A stretch of DNA of 64,000 bases from Hydrogenophaga sp. (GTDB taxonomy: Bacteria; Pseudomonadota; Gammaproteobacteria; Burkholderiales; Burkholderiaceae_C). Below are positions 53,277 to 60,929 of the stretch, piece after piece (positions within the stretch are counted from its first letter, which is position 1; every line of letters begins with the position of its first letter). The notes under the pieces were generated by a model that did not search any database, was not told where the DNA came from, and was given only the letters and a program-made list of their open reading frames with translations. Location of the stretch: positions 37,060 to 101,059 of the forward strand of contig NZ_JAOASO010000162.1 of assembly GCF_030158645.1 (NCBI RefSeq). Reading direction: 5' to 3'. The position numbers and the translations under genes were made by a program.

Positions 53277-53909
53277 ATGCAACCCCAATTCAACCGAGAG
53301 TCGCTTCCATTGATCCGTGCCACACGCCAGCGGTGTGCGCACCTGACAGCCCTGGCGCTGAGCCTGGCGCTGGCCGCGTGCGGCGGCAATACTGCGACGC
53401 CAGCAGCCGCACCAACCTCAGGCGCGAGCGCGGCCAGCGAGCCCGGCATGAAGCAGCAGCTGGAAGACCTGGAGCGCCGGGGCGAATTGCCGGCGCTCGA
53501 CCGATCCACCGACATCGCCGGGCCGGACACCGATCGCAACGGCATCCGCGACGACATCGACGCTTACATCGCGGCGTTGCCGGTGAATGAGGCGGTCAAG
53601 AAGGCGTCACGCCAGGTGGCCCGTGTGCAGCAGAAATCGTTGTTGATTGACCTCAATGACCGGGGTGCACTGCTGGCGCTGTCCGATGCCAGCATGGCGT
53701 CCACGGCGTGCATGTCGGAGACCGTGGAGGCCGGGTTGCCATTGGAGCAACACATCAGAGTGCGACGAGACGGGCATGCGATCGCTCTCAAGATCGAAGC
53801 CATCACCGCCAACACCCCCGAGCGCGCCGAGCGCTACATGGCCTACATGCGTGCGCTGCACGGCACCACGACCACCTACCCGGAGGGCAAGGTGTGTGAA
53901 GACGAATAA
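53277..53909 (+). CDS. Lipoprotein A with DxDxNGxxDDID motif
   Basis: A 210-aa predicted lipoprotein. A signal peptide has lipobox ALAAC (Cys35) and is followed by a Ser/Ala/Pro linker. MKQQLEDLERRGELPALDRS comes next, then DTDRNGIRDDID at residues 84-95, which resembles EF-hand or thrombospondin type-3 calcium loops. A helical domain ends LHGTTTTYPEGKVCEDE. CAGGAG lies 7 bases upstream of the ATG; a GTG at 53250 overlapping the hydrolase stop is an alternative. Its last 14 bases also encode the start of lipoprotein B. Function unknown; linkage to the hydrolase suggests a partner or inhibitor. Confidence 0.78.
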   Translation: MQPQFNRESLPLIRATRQRCAHLTALALSLALAACGGNTATPAAAPTSGASAASEPGMKQQLEDLERRGELPALDRSTDIAGPDTDRNGIRDDIDAYIAALPVNEAVKKASRQVARVQQKSLLIDLNDRGALLALSDASMASTACMSETVEAGLPLEQHIRVRRDGHAIALKIEAITANTPERAERYMAYMRALHGTTTTYPEGKVCEDE

Positions 53910-54471
53910 GTCGGCCGTGCTGATGCTGCTGGCCGTAGCCCTTATGGCTTGCGACGGCGAGAAAACGGCCGCACCCGCATCGGCACCGACCGCGGCCAGC
54001 GAGCCCGGCATGAAGCAGCAGCTGGAAGACCTGGAGCGCCGGGGCGAATTGCCCGTGCTCGACCGATCCACCGACATCGCCGGGCTGGACACCGACCGCA
54101 ATGGCATTCGTGACGACATCGATGCCTACATAGTCGCGCTTCCTGTGAGCGATGCGATGAAGAAGGCGACGCGACAAGTTGCACGTGTGCAACAAAAGGC
54201 GTTGACGATCGACCTCAACGACCAAATCACTCTGCTTGCGCTGTCAGACGCCAGCATGGCATCCACAGCGTGCATGTCGCAAACGGCCGAGGCCGGATTA
54301 CCAGCGGTTCAGCGAAACAAGGCGAGCATCGATGGATACGCCATCACGCTGAAGATTGAAGCCATCACCGCCAACACTCCCGAGCGAGCAGATCGCTACA
54401 TGGCCTACATGCGAGCCCTTCATGGCACCACCACCACCTACCCTGAAGGAAAGGCCTGTGAAGACGAATAG
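53896..54471 (+). CDS. Lipoprotein B with DxDxNGxxDDID motif
   Basis: A 191-aa paralogue of lipoprotein A. It starts at GTG (53896) inside the end of the preceding gene: the same bases read CEDE-stop in one frame and start-KTNK in the next. Signal peptide VKTNKSAVLMLLAVALMAC has lipobox LMAC (Cys19), so the start gives a proper lipoprotein. DTDRNGIRDDID is at 65-76. It matches A up to DRSTDIAG and C from LPVSDAMK to QQKALTI, so it is a recombinant copy. No separate promoter is visible; it is translationally coupled. Confidence 0.75.
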   Translation: MKTNKSAVLMLLAVALMACDGEKTAAPASAPTAASEPGMKQQLEDLERRGELPVLDRSTDIAGLDTDRNGIRDDIDAYIVALPVSDAMKKATRQVARVQQKALTIDLNDQITLLALSDASMASTACMSQTAEAGLPAVQRNKASIDGYAITLKIEAITANTPERADRYMAYMRALHGTTTTYPEGKACEDE

Positions 54472-54485
54472 GGTGCTGGCGCAAC

Positions 54486-54765
54486 AGCACTGCGCTAGCC
54501 TAGAACCCACCCACCGCGCAGGACACGGCCGGGCACATCGCACAACTCATCGCCGCCGGCCAGTGGGTCGATCGGGCGGTGCTTTTGACCCATTCGCAAG
54601 GCAACCTGTTCGTCAACGCTACCTACGACGCTTACCTGGTCCGTCCTGTCTCTCGACTGCAAAGACCCCTCCGGCCACAAGCCGCTCGATACCTACCTCG
54701 ACGATACCCGCCCGCTGCGCGCCCAGATCCGCCAGCTCATCGCCGAAGCGCTGGACGCGCTTTAA
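54486..54765 (+). pseudogene. Remnant of a second hydrolase gene
   Basis: The region aligns with the 3' third of the 51886-53253 gene. It begins at AGCACTGCGCTAGCC, has a TAG where the intact copy has GAG (54501-54503), and keeps TAQDTAGHIAQLIAAGQ and VLLTHSQGNLFVNATYDAYL. It then jumps with a frame change to LSLDCKDPSGHKPLDTYLDD and RQLIAEALDAL-stop. About 60 residues, including the likely catalytic Asp, are deleted. It has no start codon or signal peptide. It shows that a second hydrolase once preceded lipoprotein C. Confidence 0.85.
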
Positions 54766-54790
54766 ACCGCCAACCACCAGGGGCCGCCCG

Positions 54791-55402
54791 ATGCATTCCA
54801 GAAGCAAAACCAATCAACCCACCGCCGCATCCCGCAGGCACATCGCCCGATGGCTTTGCCTGTCGATCGCTGTGCTGGCACTTACGGCCTGTGGTGGAGG
54901 CAAATCGTCCGAATCGCCAACAGCTCCAACTGCGGAGCGCGGCATGAAAGAGCAACTGGCAGAGTTGGAAAGTGCCGGCGAGTTGCCCGCGCTTGACCGA
55001 TCCTCCAGCATTCCCGGGCCAGATGCTGACAGCAATGGCATTCGAGACGACATTGATGCCTACATCACTGCGTTGCCAGTGAGCGATGCGATGAAGAGGG
55101 CCACGCGACAAGTCGCGCGTGTACAGCAAAAGGCGCTGACGATTGGTCTCAATGACCGCGTCGCTCTGCTGGCACTGTCCGATGCCAGCATGGCATCCAC
55201 CGCATGCATGTTAGAAATGGCAGAGAGGGGTGTTCCTTTGGAGCAGCACAGCAAGGTACGACGCGCTGGCCATGCCATCGCCCTCAAGATCGAAGCCATC
55301 ACCGCCAACACCCCCGAGCGGGCCGATCGTTACATGGCCTACCTGGGAGCACTTCATGGCACAACCACCACGTACCCTGAGGGAAAGGTCTGCGAAGACT
55401 GA
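54791..55402 (+). CDS. Lipoprotein C with DxDxNGxxDDID motif
   Basis: A 203-aa paralogue of lipoproteins A and B. The signal peptide has lipobox LTAC (Cys34), then GMKEQLAELESAGELPALDRS, the calcium-loop-like DADSNGIRDDID at 78-89, and the shared tail ALSDASMASTAC ... LHGTTTTYPEGKVCED. The ATG at 54791 follows the hydrolase remnant by 25 bases, as A follows the intact hydrolase. The open frame extends upstream through the remnant, but that part has no signal peptide or homology. It ends 18 bases from the convergent dehydrogenase gene. Confidence 0.77.
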   Translation: MHSRSKTNQPTAASRRHIARWLCLSIAVLALTACGGGKSSESPTAPTAERGMKEQLAELESAGELPALDRSSSIPGPDADSNGIRDDIDAYITALPVSDAMKRATRQVARVQQKALTIGLNDRVALLALSDASMASTACMLEMAERGVPLEQHSKVRRAGHAIALKIEAITANTPERADRYMAYLGALHGTTTTYPEGKVCED

Positions 55403-55420
55403 ACTCGTGTGTACGGGGGG

Positions 55421-56272
55421 TCAGTACGTGTACACGCCACGCCCGGTCTTGCGACCGAGCCACCCAGCCGCGACCATTTCCTTGAGCAAGGGCGCCGGGC
55501 GGTATTTGCTGTCGTTGTACTCGGCCACGTAGACGTTCATCACGGCCAGGCACACGTCCAGGCCGATCATGTCGGCCAGCGCCAGCGGGCCGATGGGCTG
55601 GTTGGTGCCGAGCTTCATGCCGGCGTCGATGTCTTCCGGCGTGGCCAGGCCTTCGGCCAGCACGAAGAAGGCCTCGTTGATCATGGGCACCAGGATGCGG
55701 TTGACCACAAAGCCGGGCGCGTTCTTCACCGTGATCGGCGTTTTGCCCAGCGCCAGCGCCAGGGCTTTCACCGCGTCGTGCGTGGCGTCGCTGGTCTGCA
55801 GGCCGCGGATGATCTCCACCAGCGCCATCATGGGCACGGGGTTGAAGAAGTGCATGCCGATGAAGCGGTCGGGGCGTTTCGTGGCGGCGGCCAGCTTGGT
55901 GATGCTGATCGAGCTGGTGTTGGTCGCCACGATCACGTCGGCGGCGAGCAGGCCGTCGAGCTGCTGCAGGATCTTGACCTTGAGGCCTTCGCTCTCCGTA
56001 GCCGCTTCGATGACGAGTTGCGCGCCTTTGAGATCGTCGTAGCTCGTGGAGCCGGTGATGAGCGACAGCGCCTGGTCCTTGTCGGCGGCAGTGATCTTTT
56101 CCTTCTTGATCAAACGGTCCAGGCTGCCGGCCACGGTGGCCAGGCCCTTGTCGACGGCGGCCTGCGCGATGTCGACCATGACCACGCGGATGCCGCTGGT
56201 GGCGCAGGCTTGCGCGATGCCGTTGCCCATGGTGCCCGAGCCGATGATGCCGACGGTCTGGATGCTGTTCAT
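55421..56272 (-). CDS. 3-hydroxybutyryl-CoA dehydrogenase
   Basis: A 283-aa NAD-dependent 3-hydroxyacyl-CoA dehydrogenase. GIIGSGTMGNGIAQACATSG binds NAD, ATNTSSISITKLAAATKRPDRFIGMHFFNPVPMMALVEII holds the catalytic His and signature, and KTPITVKNAPGFVVNRIL the C-terminal domain. Length and the single-domain form match Hbd/PaaH. It works in butanoyl-CoA or phenylacetate-type beta-oxidation. No pathway partners adjoin it; the distal CoA-catabolic operon or PHB metabolism could use it. Confidence 0.95.
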   Translation of the reverse strand: MNSIQTVGIIGSGTMGNGIAQACATSGIRVVMVDIAQAAVDKGLATVAGSLDRLIKKEKITAADKDQALSLITGSTSYDDLKGAQLVIEAATESEGLKVKILQQLDGLLAADVIVATNTSSISITKLAAATKRPDRFIGMHFFNPVPMMALVEIIRGLQTSDATHDAVKALALALGKTPITVKNAPGFVVNRILVPMINEAFFVLAEGLATPEDIDAGMKLGTNQPIGPLALADMIGLDVCLAVMNVYVAEYNDSKYRPAPLLKEMVAAGWLGRKTGRGVYTY

Positions 56273-56452
56273 GACGTGATTTCTCCTGCGGATGAAGGTG
56301 ATGGGTGTGGGGGTTTTCCCGGCGTCGCGATGGCGTCGCCGGAGGCAGTTTCCTAGGCGCCGCAGCCTACCTGGGCTGTGGCCCCTGTGCTAACTTGCTG
56401 CTGGATTGTCGCGCACGGTTTGACGGGCGCCACAACACGACGGAGACACACC

Positions 56453-58153
56453 ATGTTCGACTACATCATCGTTGGCGGCGGCTCGGCCGGCAGCGTGCTG
56501 GCCGGCCGCCTGAGCGAAGACCCTGCCATTCGCGTGGCCCTGATCGAAGCCGGCCCGCCCGACCGCAGCGTGTTGATCCACTGCCCGGCCGGTCTGGCGG
56601 TGATCGCCAAGTTCGAAATGAACGGCTGGGGTTACAACACCACGCCACAGCCCGGCTTGAACGGCCGGCGCGGCTACCAGCCGCGCGGCAAGGTGCTGGG
56701 CGGTTCCAGCTCGATCAACGCCATGATCTACGCGCGCGGCCACGCGGCCGATTACGACGGCTGGGCCGCGCAGGGCAACCCAGGCTGGTCGTACGCCGAT
56801 GTGCTGCCGTATTTCAAACGCGCCGAGCACAACGAGCGTGGCGCCGACACCCTGCACGGCCAGGGCGGCCCGCTCAACGTGATGGATCTGCGCAGCCCCA
56901 ACCCCTTCCTCGCGTCGTTCATCGAAGCCGGTCAGCAGGCGGGCCAGCGGCACAACACCGACTTCAACGGGGCGGAGCAAGAAGGTGTGGGCGCCTACCA
57001 GGTCACGCACAAGAACGGCGAACGCTTCAGCGCCGCCAAGGCCTACCTCACGCCGCACCTGCAGCGGTCCAACCTGCAGGTGATCACGAACGCACTCACC
57101 ACCCGGGTGGTGATGGACGCCGACGGTCCGGCGCCGCGCGCAGTGGGCGTCGAATACCGCAGCAACGGCGGTCGCGGGCCCATGCAGACCCTGCGCCTCA
57201 AGCCCGGTGGCGAGGTGGTGCTGAGTGCCGGGGCCTTCGGCTCGCCGCAGTTGCTCATGCTCTCGGGCCTGGGGCCGGCCGCGCATTTGCGCGAGCACGG
57301 CATCGAGCCGGTGCTGGACCTGCCCGGCGTGGGCGCGAACCTGCACGACCACGTGGACGTGGTGATCGTGGTCAACGCGCCCAAGGTGAAGGCGTTGCTG
57401 GGCCTCACGCCGGGTGGGTTGTGGAAAGCGGTGCGCGGCATCTTCGAATGGCGGCGCCAGCGCAGCGGCATGCTCACCACCAACTTTGCCGAGGCCGGGG
57501 GCTTCATCAAGAGTTCGCCCGACGAGGCGATTCCCGACCTGCAATTGCACTTTGTGGTGGGCAAGCTGGTGGACCACGGGCGCAAGTCGGTGCTGGGCAA
57601 CGGCTATTCATGCCATGTGTGCCTGCTGCGCCCCAAGAGCCGCGGCAGCCTGCGCCTGGCCAGTGCCGACCCGCAGGTGGCGCCGCTCATCGATCCCGCG
57701 TTCCTGCAAGACCCCGACGACACCGCGCGCCTGGTGCGCGGCTTCAAGGTGATGCGCGAGCTGTTGCAGCAACCGGCCCTGACGCGGTACGGTGGCTCCG
57801 AGTCGGCCACTTCCGCGCTGGCCCAGAGCGATGCGGAGATCGAGCAGTTCGTGCGCAACCATGCAGACACCATCTACCACCCGGTGGGCACGTGTCGCAT
57901 GGGCCCGGGCCCGAACGACGTGGTGGACGCCCGTCTGCGGGTGCACGGCGTGGCGGGTTTGCGGGTGGTGGACGCATCGGTGATGCCGGCGGTGGTGGGT
58001 GGCAACACCAACGCGCCGGTGATCATGATGGCCGAGAAGGCGGTCGATATGATGCGGGCGGACCGCCTTGCTGCGCTGTCTCAACAGGAACCCCACCATG
58101 ATTCTCGAACACGCGGATATCCGCATCGATCCCCTCAAGCGCTCGGCGTTTGA
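56453..58153 (+). CDS. GMC family oxidoreductase (choline dehydrogenase-like)
   Basis: A 566-aa FAD enzyme oxidising an alcohol. FDYIIVGGGSAGSVLAGRLSEDP binds FAD; RGKVLGGSSSINAMIYARGHAADYDGWAAQGNPGW is GMC signature 1; LSAGAFGSPQLLMLSGLGP signature 2; YHPVGTCRMGPG has the catalytic His, followed by VVGGNTNAPVIMMAEKAVDMM, the usual end of the family. A further ~28 residues (RADRLAALSQQEPHHDS ...) run past this into the next gene, overlapping it by 56 bases. CGGAG precedes the ATG at 56453. Substrate unknown. Confidence 0.92.
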   Translation: MFDYIIVGGGSAGSVLAGRLSEDPAIRVALIEAGPPDRSVLIHCPAGLAVIAKFEMNGWGYNTTPQPGLNGRRGYQPRGKVLGGSSSINAMIYARGHAADYDGWAAQGNPGWSYADVLPYFKRAEHNERGADTLHGQGGPLNVMDLRSPNPFLASFIEAGQQAGQRHNTDFNGAEQEGVGAYQVTHKNGERFSAAKAYLTPHLQRSNLQVITNALTTRVVMDADGPAPRAVGVEYRSNGGRGPMQTLRLKPGGEVVLSAGAFGSPQLLMLSGLGPAAHLREHGIEPVLDLPGVGANLHDHVDVVIVVNAPKVKALLGLTPGGLWKAVRGIFEWRRQRSGMLTTNFAEAGGFIKSSPDEAIPDLQLHFVVGKLVDHGRKSVLGNGYSCHVCLLRPKSRGSLRLASADPQVAPLIDPAFLQDPDDTARLVRGFKVMRELLQQPALTRYGGSESATSALAQSDAEIEQFVRNHADTIYHPVGTCRMGPGPNDVVDARLRVHGVAGLRVVDASVMPAVVGGNTNAPVIMMAEKAVDMMRADRLAALSQQEPHHDSRTRGYPHRSPQALGV

Positions 58154-58397
58154 GGAGGCCATCGTTCAAGGCGTGACCACGGTCATTGCCCATGCCCAAG
58201 GCTTCAAGGGCTACAAGGTCAACCGCAGCATCGAGACGCCGGGTCGTTATCTGCTGATGATTTACTGGGACACGCTGGAAGACCACACCGTGGGCTTTCG
58301 CGGCTCCGACCTCTTCCCCCAGTGGCGCGCCATCGTCGGTCCGTTCTTCGCCCAACCACCGGTGGTCGAACACCTGGAATTGGTCGGCAAGAGCTGA
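58098..58397 (+). CDS. Antibiotic biosynthesis monooxygenase (ABM)-fold protein
   Basis: A 99-aa ferredoxin-like-fold protein: MILEHADIRIDPLKRSAFEEAIVQGVTTVIAHAQGFKGYKVNRSIETPGRYLLMIYWDTLEDHTVGFRGSDLFPQW is typical of ABM/YgiN domains. They act as small cofactor-free oxygenases or quinone-related enzymes; the substrate here is unknown. AGGAAC lies upstream of the ATG at 58098. It overlaps the GMC gene by 56 bases in another frame, implying coupled translation. Its stop abuts the arginase stop with no gap (TGATCA). Confidence 0.85.
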   Translation: MILEHADIRIDPLKRSAFEEAIVQGVTTVIAHAQGFKGYKVNRSIETPGRYLLMIYWDTLEDHTVGFRGSDLFPQWRAIVGPFFAQPPVVEHLELVGKS

Positions 58398-59315
58398 TCA
58401 GGCCTTGCGCATCAGGGTCGACTTGCCGAACAGGCTTTCGATCAGGTCCACCGCCAGCACCGCCGTGCGGTTGCGCACGTCGAGTGCCGGGTTGAGTTCC
58501 ATCACGTCCATCGATGCCATGCGTCCGGTGTCCGCGATCATTTCCATGCACAGCTGCGCTTCTCGGTAGGTCGGGCCGCCGGGCACCGTGGTGCCCACAC
58601 CGGGTGCGATGTCCGGGTCGAGGAAGTCCACGTCGAAACTCACGTGCAGGTGGGTGTTGTCGTCCATCCCGGCGAGCGCCTGTTCCATGGTGTGGCGCAT
58701 GCCCTTCTCGTCGATGTAGCGCATGTCGAACACCTCCAGCCCTTCCTCGTGCACCATGCGCTTTTCGCCGGCGTCGACGCTGCGGATGCCGATCTGGCGC
58801 ACCACACTCGCATCGATGGCCGGCGTGGTGCCGCCGATGCCGGTCAGCAGCGCCGGTCCGTGGCCGCACAGCAGCGCCACCGGCATGCCGTGAATGTTGC
58901 CGCTGGGGGTGAGCGCGGCGGTGTTGAAGTCGGCGTGGGCGTCGAGCCACAACACGCGCAGCTGTTTGCCGGTGTCCCGGCAGTGGCGCGCCACCGCGCT
59001 GATGGAGCCCAGGCCCAGGCAGTGGTCGCCCCCGAGCACGATGGGCAGGCGGCCCAGCGCCAGTTCGGCGTGCACCGCGTGGTGCAGGGTTTCGTTCCAG
59101 GCCGCCACCTCGGGCAGGTGGCGGTAACCGTCGGTGGGCGGCTGCCAGGGGTTGGCCGGGCCGCTCAGGTTGCCGCGGTCGATCACGTGAAGGCCGTGGC
59201 CCGCCAGCACGCTGGCGAGACCCGCCACGCGCAGGGCTTCGGGACCCATGGAGGCGCCGCGTGCGCCGGCACCGATGTCGGTGGGCACGCCGATGAGACT
59301 GATGTTTTTCTGCAT
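58398..59315 (-). CDS. rocF: Arginase
   Basis: A 305-aa manganese enzyme that hydrolyses arginine to ornithine and urea. The metal motifs are intact: VLGGDHCLGLGS, WLDAHADFNTAALTPSGNIHGMP and SFDVDFLDPDIAPGVGTTVPGG. The N-terminus ISLIGVPTDIGAGARGASMGPEALR and the tail LAVDLIESLFG are typical of rocF-type arginases rather than agmatinase. The ATG at 59313-59315 is preferred; the longer frame has no homology. No other arginine genes are adjacent. Confidence 0.95.
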   Translation of the reverse strand: MQKNISLIGVPTDIGAGARGASMGPEALRVAGLASVLAGHGLHVIDRGNLSGPANPWQPPTDGYRHLPEVAAWNETLHHAVHAELALGRLPIVLGGDHCLGLGSISAVARHCRDTGKQLRVLWLDAHADFNTAALTPSGNIHGMPVALLCGHGPALLTGIGGTTPAIDASVVRQIGIRSVDAGEKRMVHEEGLEVFDMRYIDEKGMRHTMEQALAGMDDNTHLHVSFDVDFLDPDIAPGVGTTVPGGPTYREAQLCMEMIADTGRMASMDVMELNPALDVRNRTAVLAVDLIESLFGKSTLMRKA

Positions 59316-59551
59316 GGCACCATTCTGCTTGAGATGGTGGCTCCCGAGGTGCCGGCGCGCAGGGTGGCAGGCCTGCGTATCCGTTGGTATGAGCTGTGTC
59401 CGAATGCCGTGCGCCGTGGCGTGCGATGGCCGGGCGCTGGCGTGTCCAGAGCGAGCCGCCATCGTTACATCAGCAAACCTCCTGTCGCAATGGCGAACGG
59501 CGCGTCACCCAGACTGCGTTGCTCCTCCCTGCAACACGAGCCACCTTCCCC

Positions 59552-60820
59552 ATGAACATGCCCAACCTTTCCATTTGTCTGTTCTCCGCCGCCCTCGGGC
59601 TGAGCGCCTGTGGTGGCGGGGGTGACGGTGCGGAAGCCGCTGCGCCCCCCACTGCCGCGGTGGTCCAGCCAGCGAGTGTGGTCACACCCGCTGCGATACC
59701 CACCGGCAGCACGGCATGCGATGCGGCCACCGGCCGGGTGCTCAACGTGGGTGCCGGCCAGACCTACAGCGTGCCCAGCGCCGCCGCGGCCATGGCCCGC
59801 GACGGTGACGTGATCCGCATCGCGGCCGCCGACTACCGGGGAGACGTCGCCACCTGGCGCCACAACAACCTCACCATCTGCGGCGTTGGTGGGCGTGCGC
59901 GCTTGTTTGCCGACGGCAACAGCGCGGGCGGCAAGGCCATCTGGGTGATTGCGGGCACCAACGTCACCGTCGACAGCGTCGAGTTCCGCAATGCCAAGGT
60001 GGCTTCCCGCAACGGAGCCGGCATCCGCGCCGAGCACGGTGGCTGGCTGCGCGTGCGCAACAGCGGCTTCTTCGACAACGAAAACGGCATCCTGACGCAC
60101 AACACCGCCGGCACCAGCCTGGTGATCGAAGGCTCCGAGTTCGCGCGCAGCGTGGTGGCCGGGGGCCTGGGCCACAACCTGTACGTGGGGCGCATCGACA
60201 GTCTCACGGTGACGGGCAGCTATTTCCACGAAGCCACGGTGGGCCACAACCTCAAGACCCGTGCGCGCGAATCGGTGATCGAGAACAGCTACTTCATGGA
60301 CGGACCCACCGGAAGCTCCAGCTACCTGGCAGACTTTGCCGAAGGTGGGCGCGTGGTGCTGCGTGGCAACCTCTTCCACAAAGGCCCCGCTGCGCAGAAC
60401 CCCAGCGCCATCAGCTACGGCTCCGAGGGATTCACGCACACCACCAACACGCTGGAACTCACCCACAACACGATGGCCATCACCCGCTCCGGGGGCGCGT
60501 TCCTGCAGATCCGCACCGGCACCCAGTCGGTGGTGCTCAAGGCCAACCTCTTCGCCGGCACCGGCAACCAGACGCTGATGGTGGGTTCCTACGCCAGCGG
60601 CAACGCGGTGCAGAGCGGCAATGTCAATGGACTGGCCAGCCAGATACCCGGTGCCAGCAACATCACCAGCCCGAACTTCTGGCCCAACGCCGACTTGCAG
60701 GCTTTGCTGGACCTGGGCGGCGTGTTGGACGCGTCCTACCTGCGCGACGCACCCCGGCCGTTTCAGCTGCGTTCCCTGAGCGCCGCACGCAAGGCGGGGG
60801 CCTTGCAGTCGGCTCCCTGA
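59552..60820 (+). CDS. Right-handed beta-helix lipoprotein
   Basis: A 422-aa exported protein. A signal peptide (MNMPNLSICLFSAALGLSAC) has lipobox LSAC, then a Gly/Ala/Pro linker. A parallel beta-helix with short Asn-containing rungs follows: DVIRIAAADYRGDVATWRHNNLTICG, VDSVEFRNAKVASRNGAGIRAEHGGWLRVRNSGFFDNENGILTHN and VLRGNLFHKGP. The fold is that of pectate-lyase/NosD-like proteins, but no clear lyase catalytic motif is seen, so it may only bind polysaccharide. The 236-base spacer before it (59316-59551) shows nothing recognisable. A second Met two residues later is an equal start. Confidence 0.8.
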   Translation: MNMPNLSICLFSAALGLSACGGGGDGAEAAAPPTAAVVQPASVVTPAAIPTGSTACDAATGRVLNVGAGQTYSVPSAAAAMARDGDVIRIAAADYRGDVATWRHNNLTICGVGGRARLFADGNSAGGKAIWVIAGTNVTVDSVEFRNAKVASRNGAGIRAEHGGWLRVRNSGFFDNENGILTHNTAGTSLVIEGSEFARSVVAGGLGHNLYVGRIDSLTVTGSYFHEATVGHNLKTRARESVIENSYFMDGPTGSSSYLADFAEGGRVVLRGNLFHKGPAAQNPSAISYGSEGFTHTTNTLELTHNTMAITRSGGAFLQIRTGTQSVVLKANLFAGTGNQTLMVGSYASGNAVQSGNVNGLASQIPGASNITSPNFWPNADLQALLDLGGVLDASYLRDAPRPFQLRSLSAARKAGALQSAP

Positions 60821-60929
60821 GAAGGCCCTGGCTGGGCGGCCCTGTGCCGGCGCGGGCTTGTGCTCGTGAACGACAATGCAGGCCCCCAGTGTTTCTGCGA
60901 AACCCGCCCACGCACGGCGGGTGCCTGCC

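Larger units (their letters stand above)
52788..55402 (+). repeat. Tandemly duplicated hydrolase/lipoprotein module
   Basis: The last third of the hydrolase gene plus lipoprotein A (about 52788-53909) is repeated as the hydrolase remnant plus lipoprotein C (54486-55402), with lipoprotein B (53896-54471) as an extra copy between them. The hydrolase-to-lipoprotein junction is also conserved (CCAGG(A/G)GCC(T/G)(C/G)CC before ATG). Lipoprotein B is mosaic, A-like at its 5' end and C-like in the middle, pointing to recombination among copies. Confidence 0.8.

Noticed and set aside
54356..55402. A single long gene covering the hydrolase remnant and lipoprotein C
   Set aside because: The frame is open, but its first ~145 residues read the remnant out of frame and would bury the lipoprotein signal peptide; the ATG at 54791 gives a proper lipobox position.
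51886..55402. Type VI secretion effector-immunity locus
   Set aside because: The hydrolase appears to carry a Sec signal peptide and no VgrG, PAAR, Hcp or adaptor gene is nearby, so a T6SS label is unsupported; a more general enzyme-partner relation is kept as a finding.
51886..55402. Recent prophage or insertion element carrying the duplicated locus
   Set aside because: No integrase, transposase, terminal repeats or tRNA target is visible at the borders; tandem duplication alone explains the structure.
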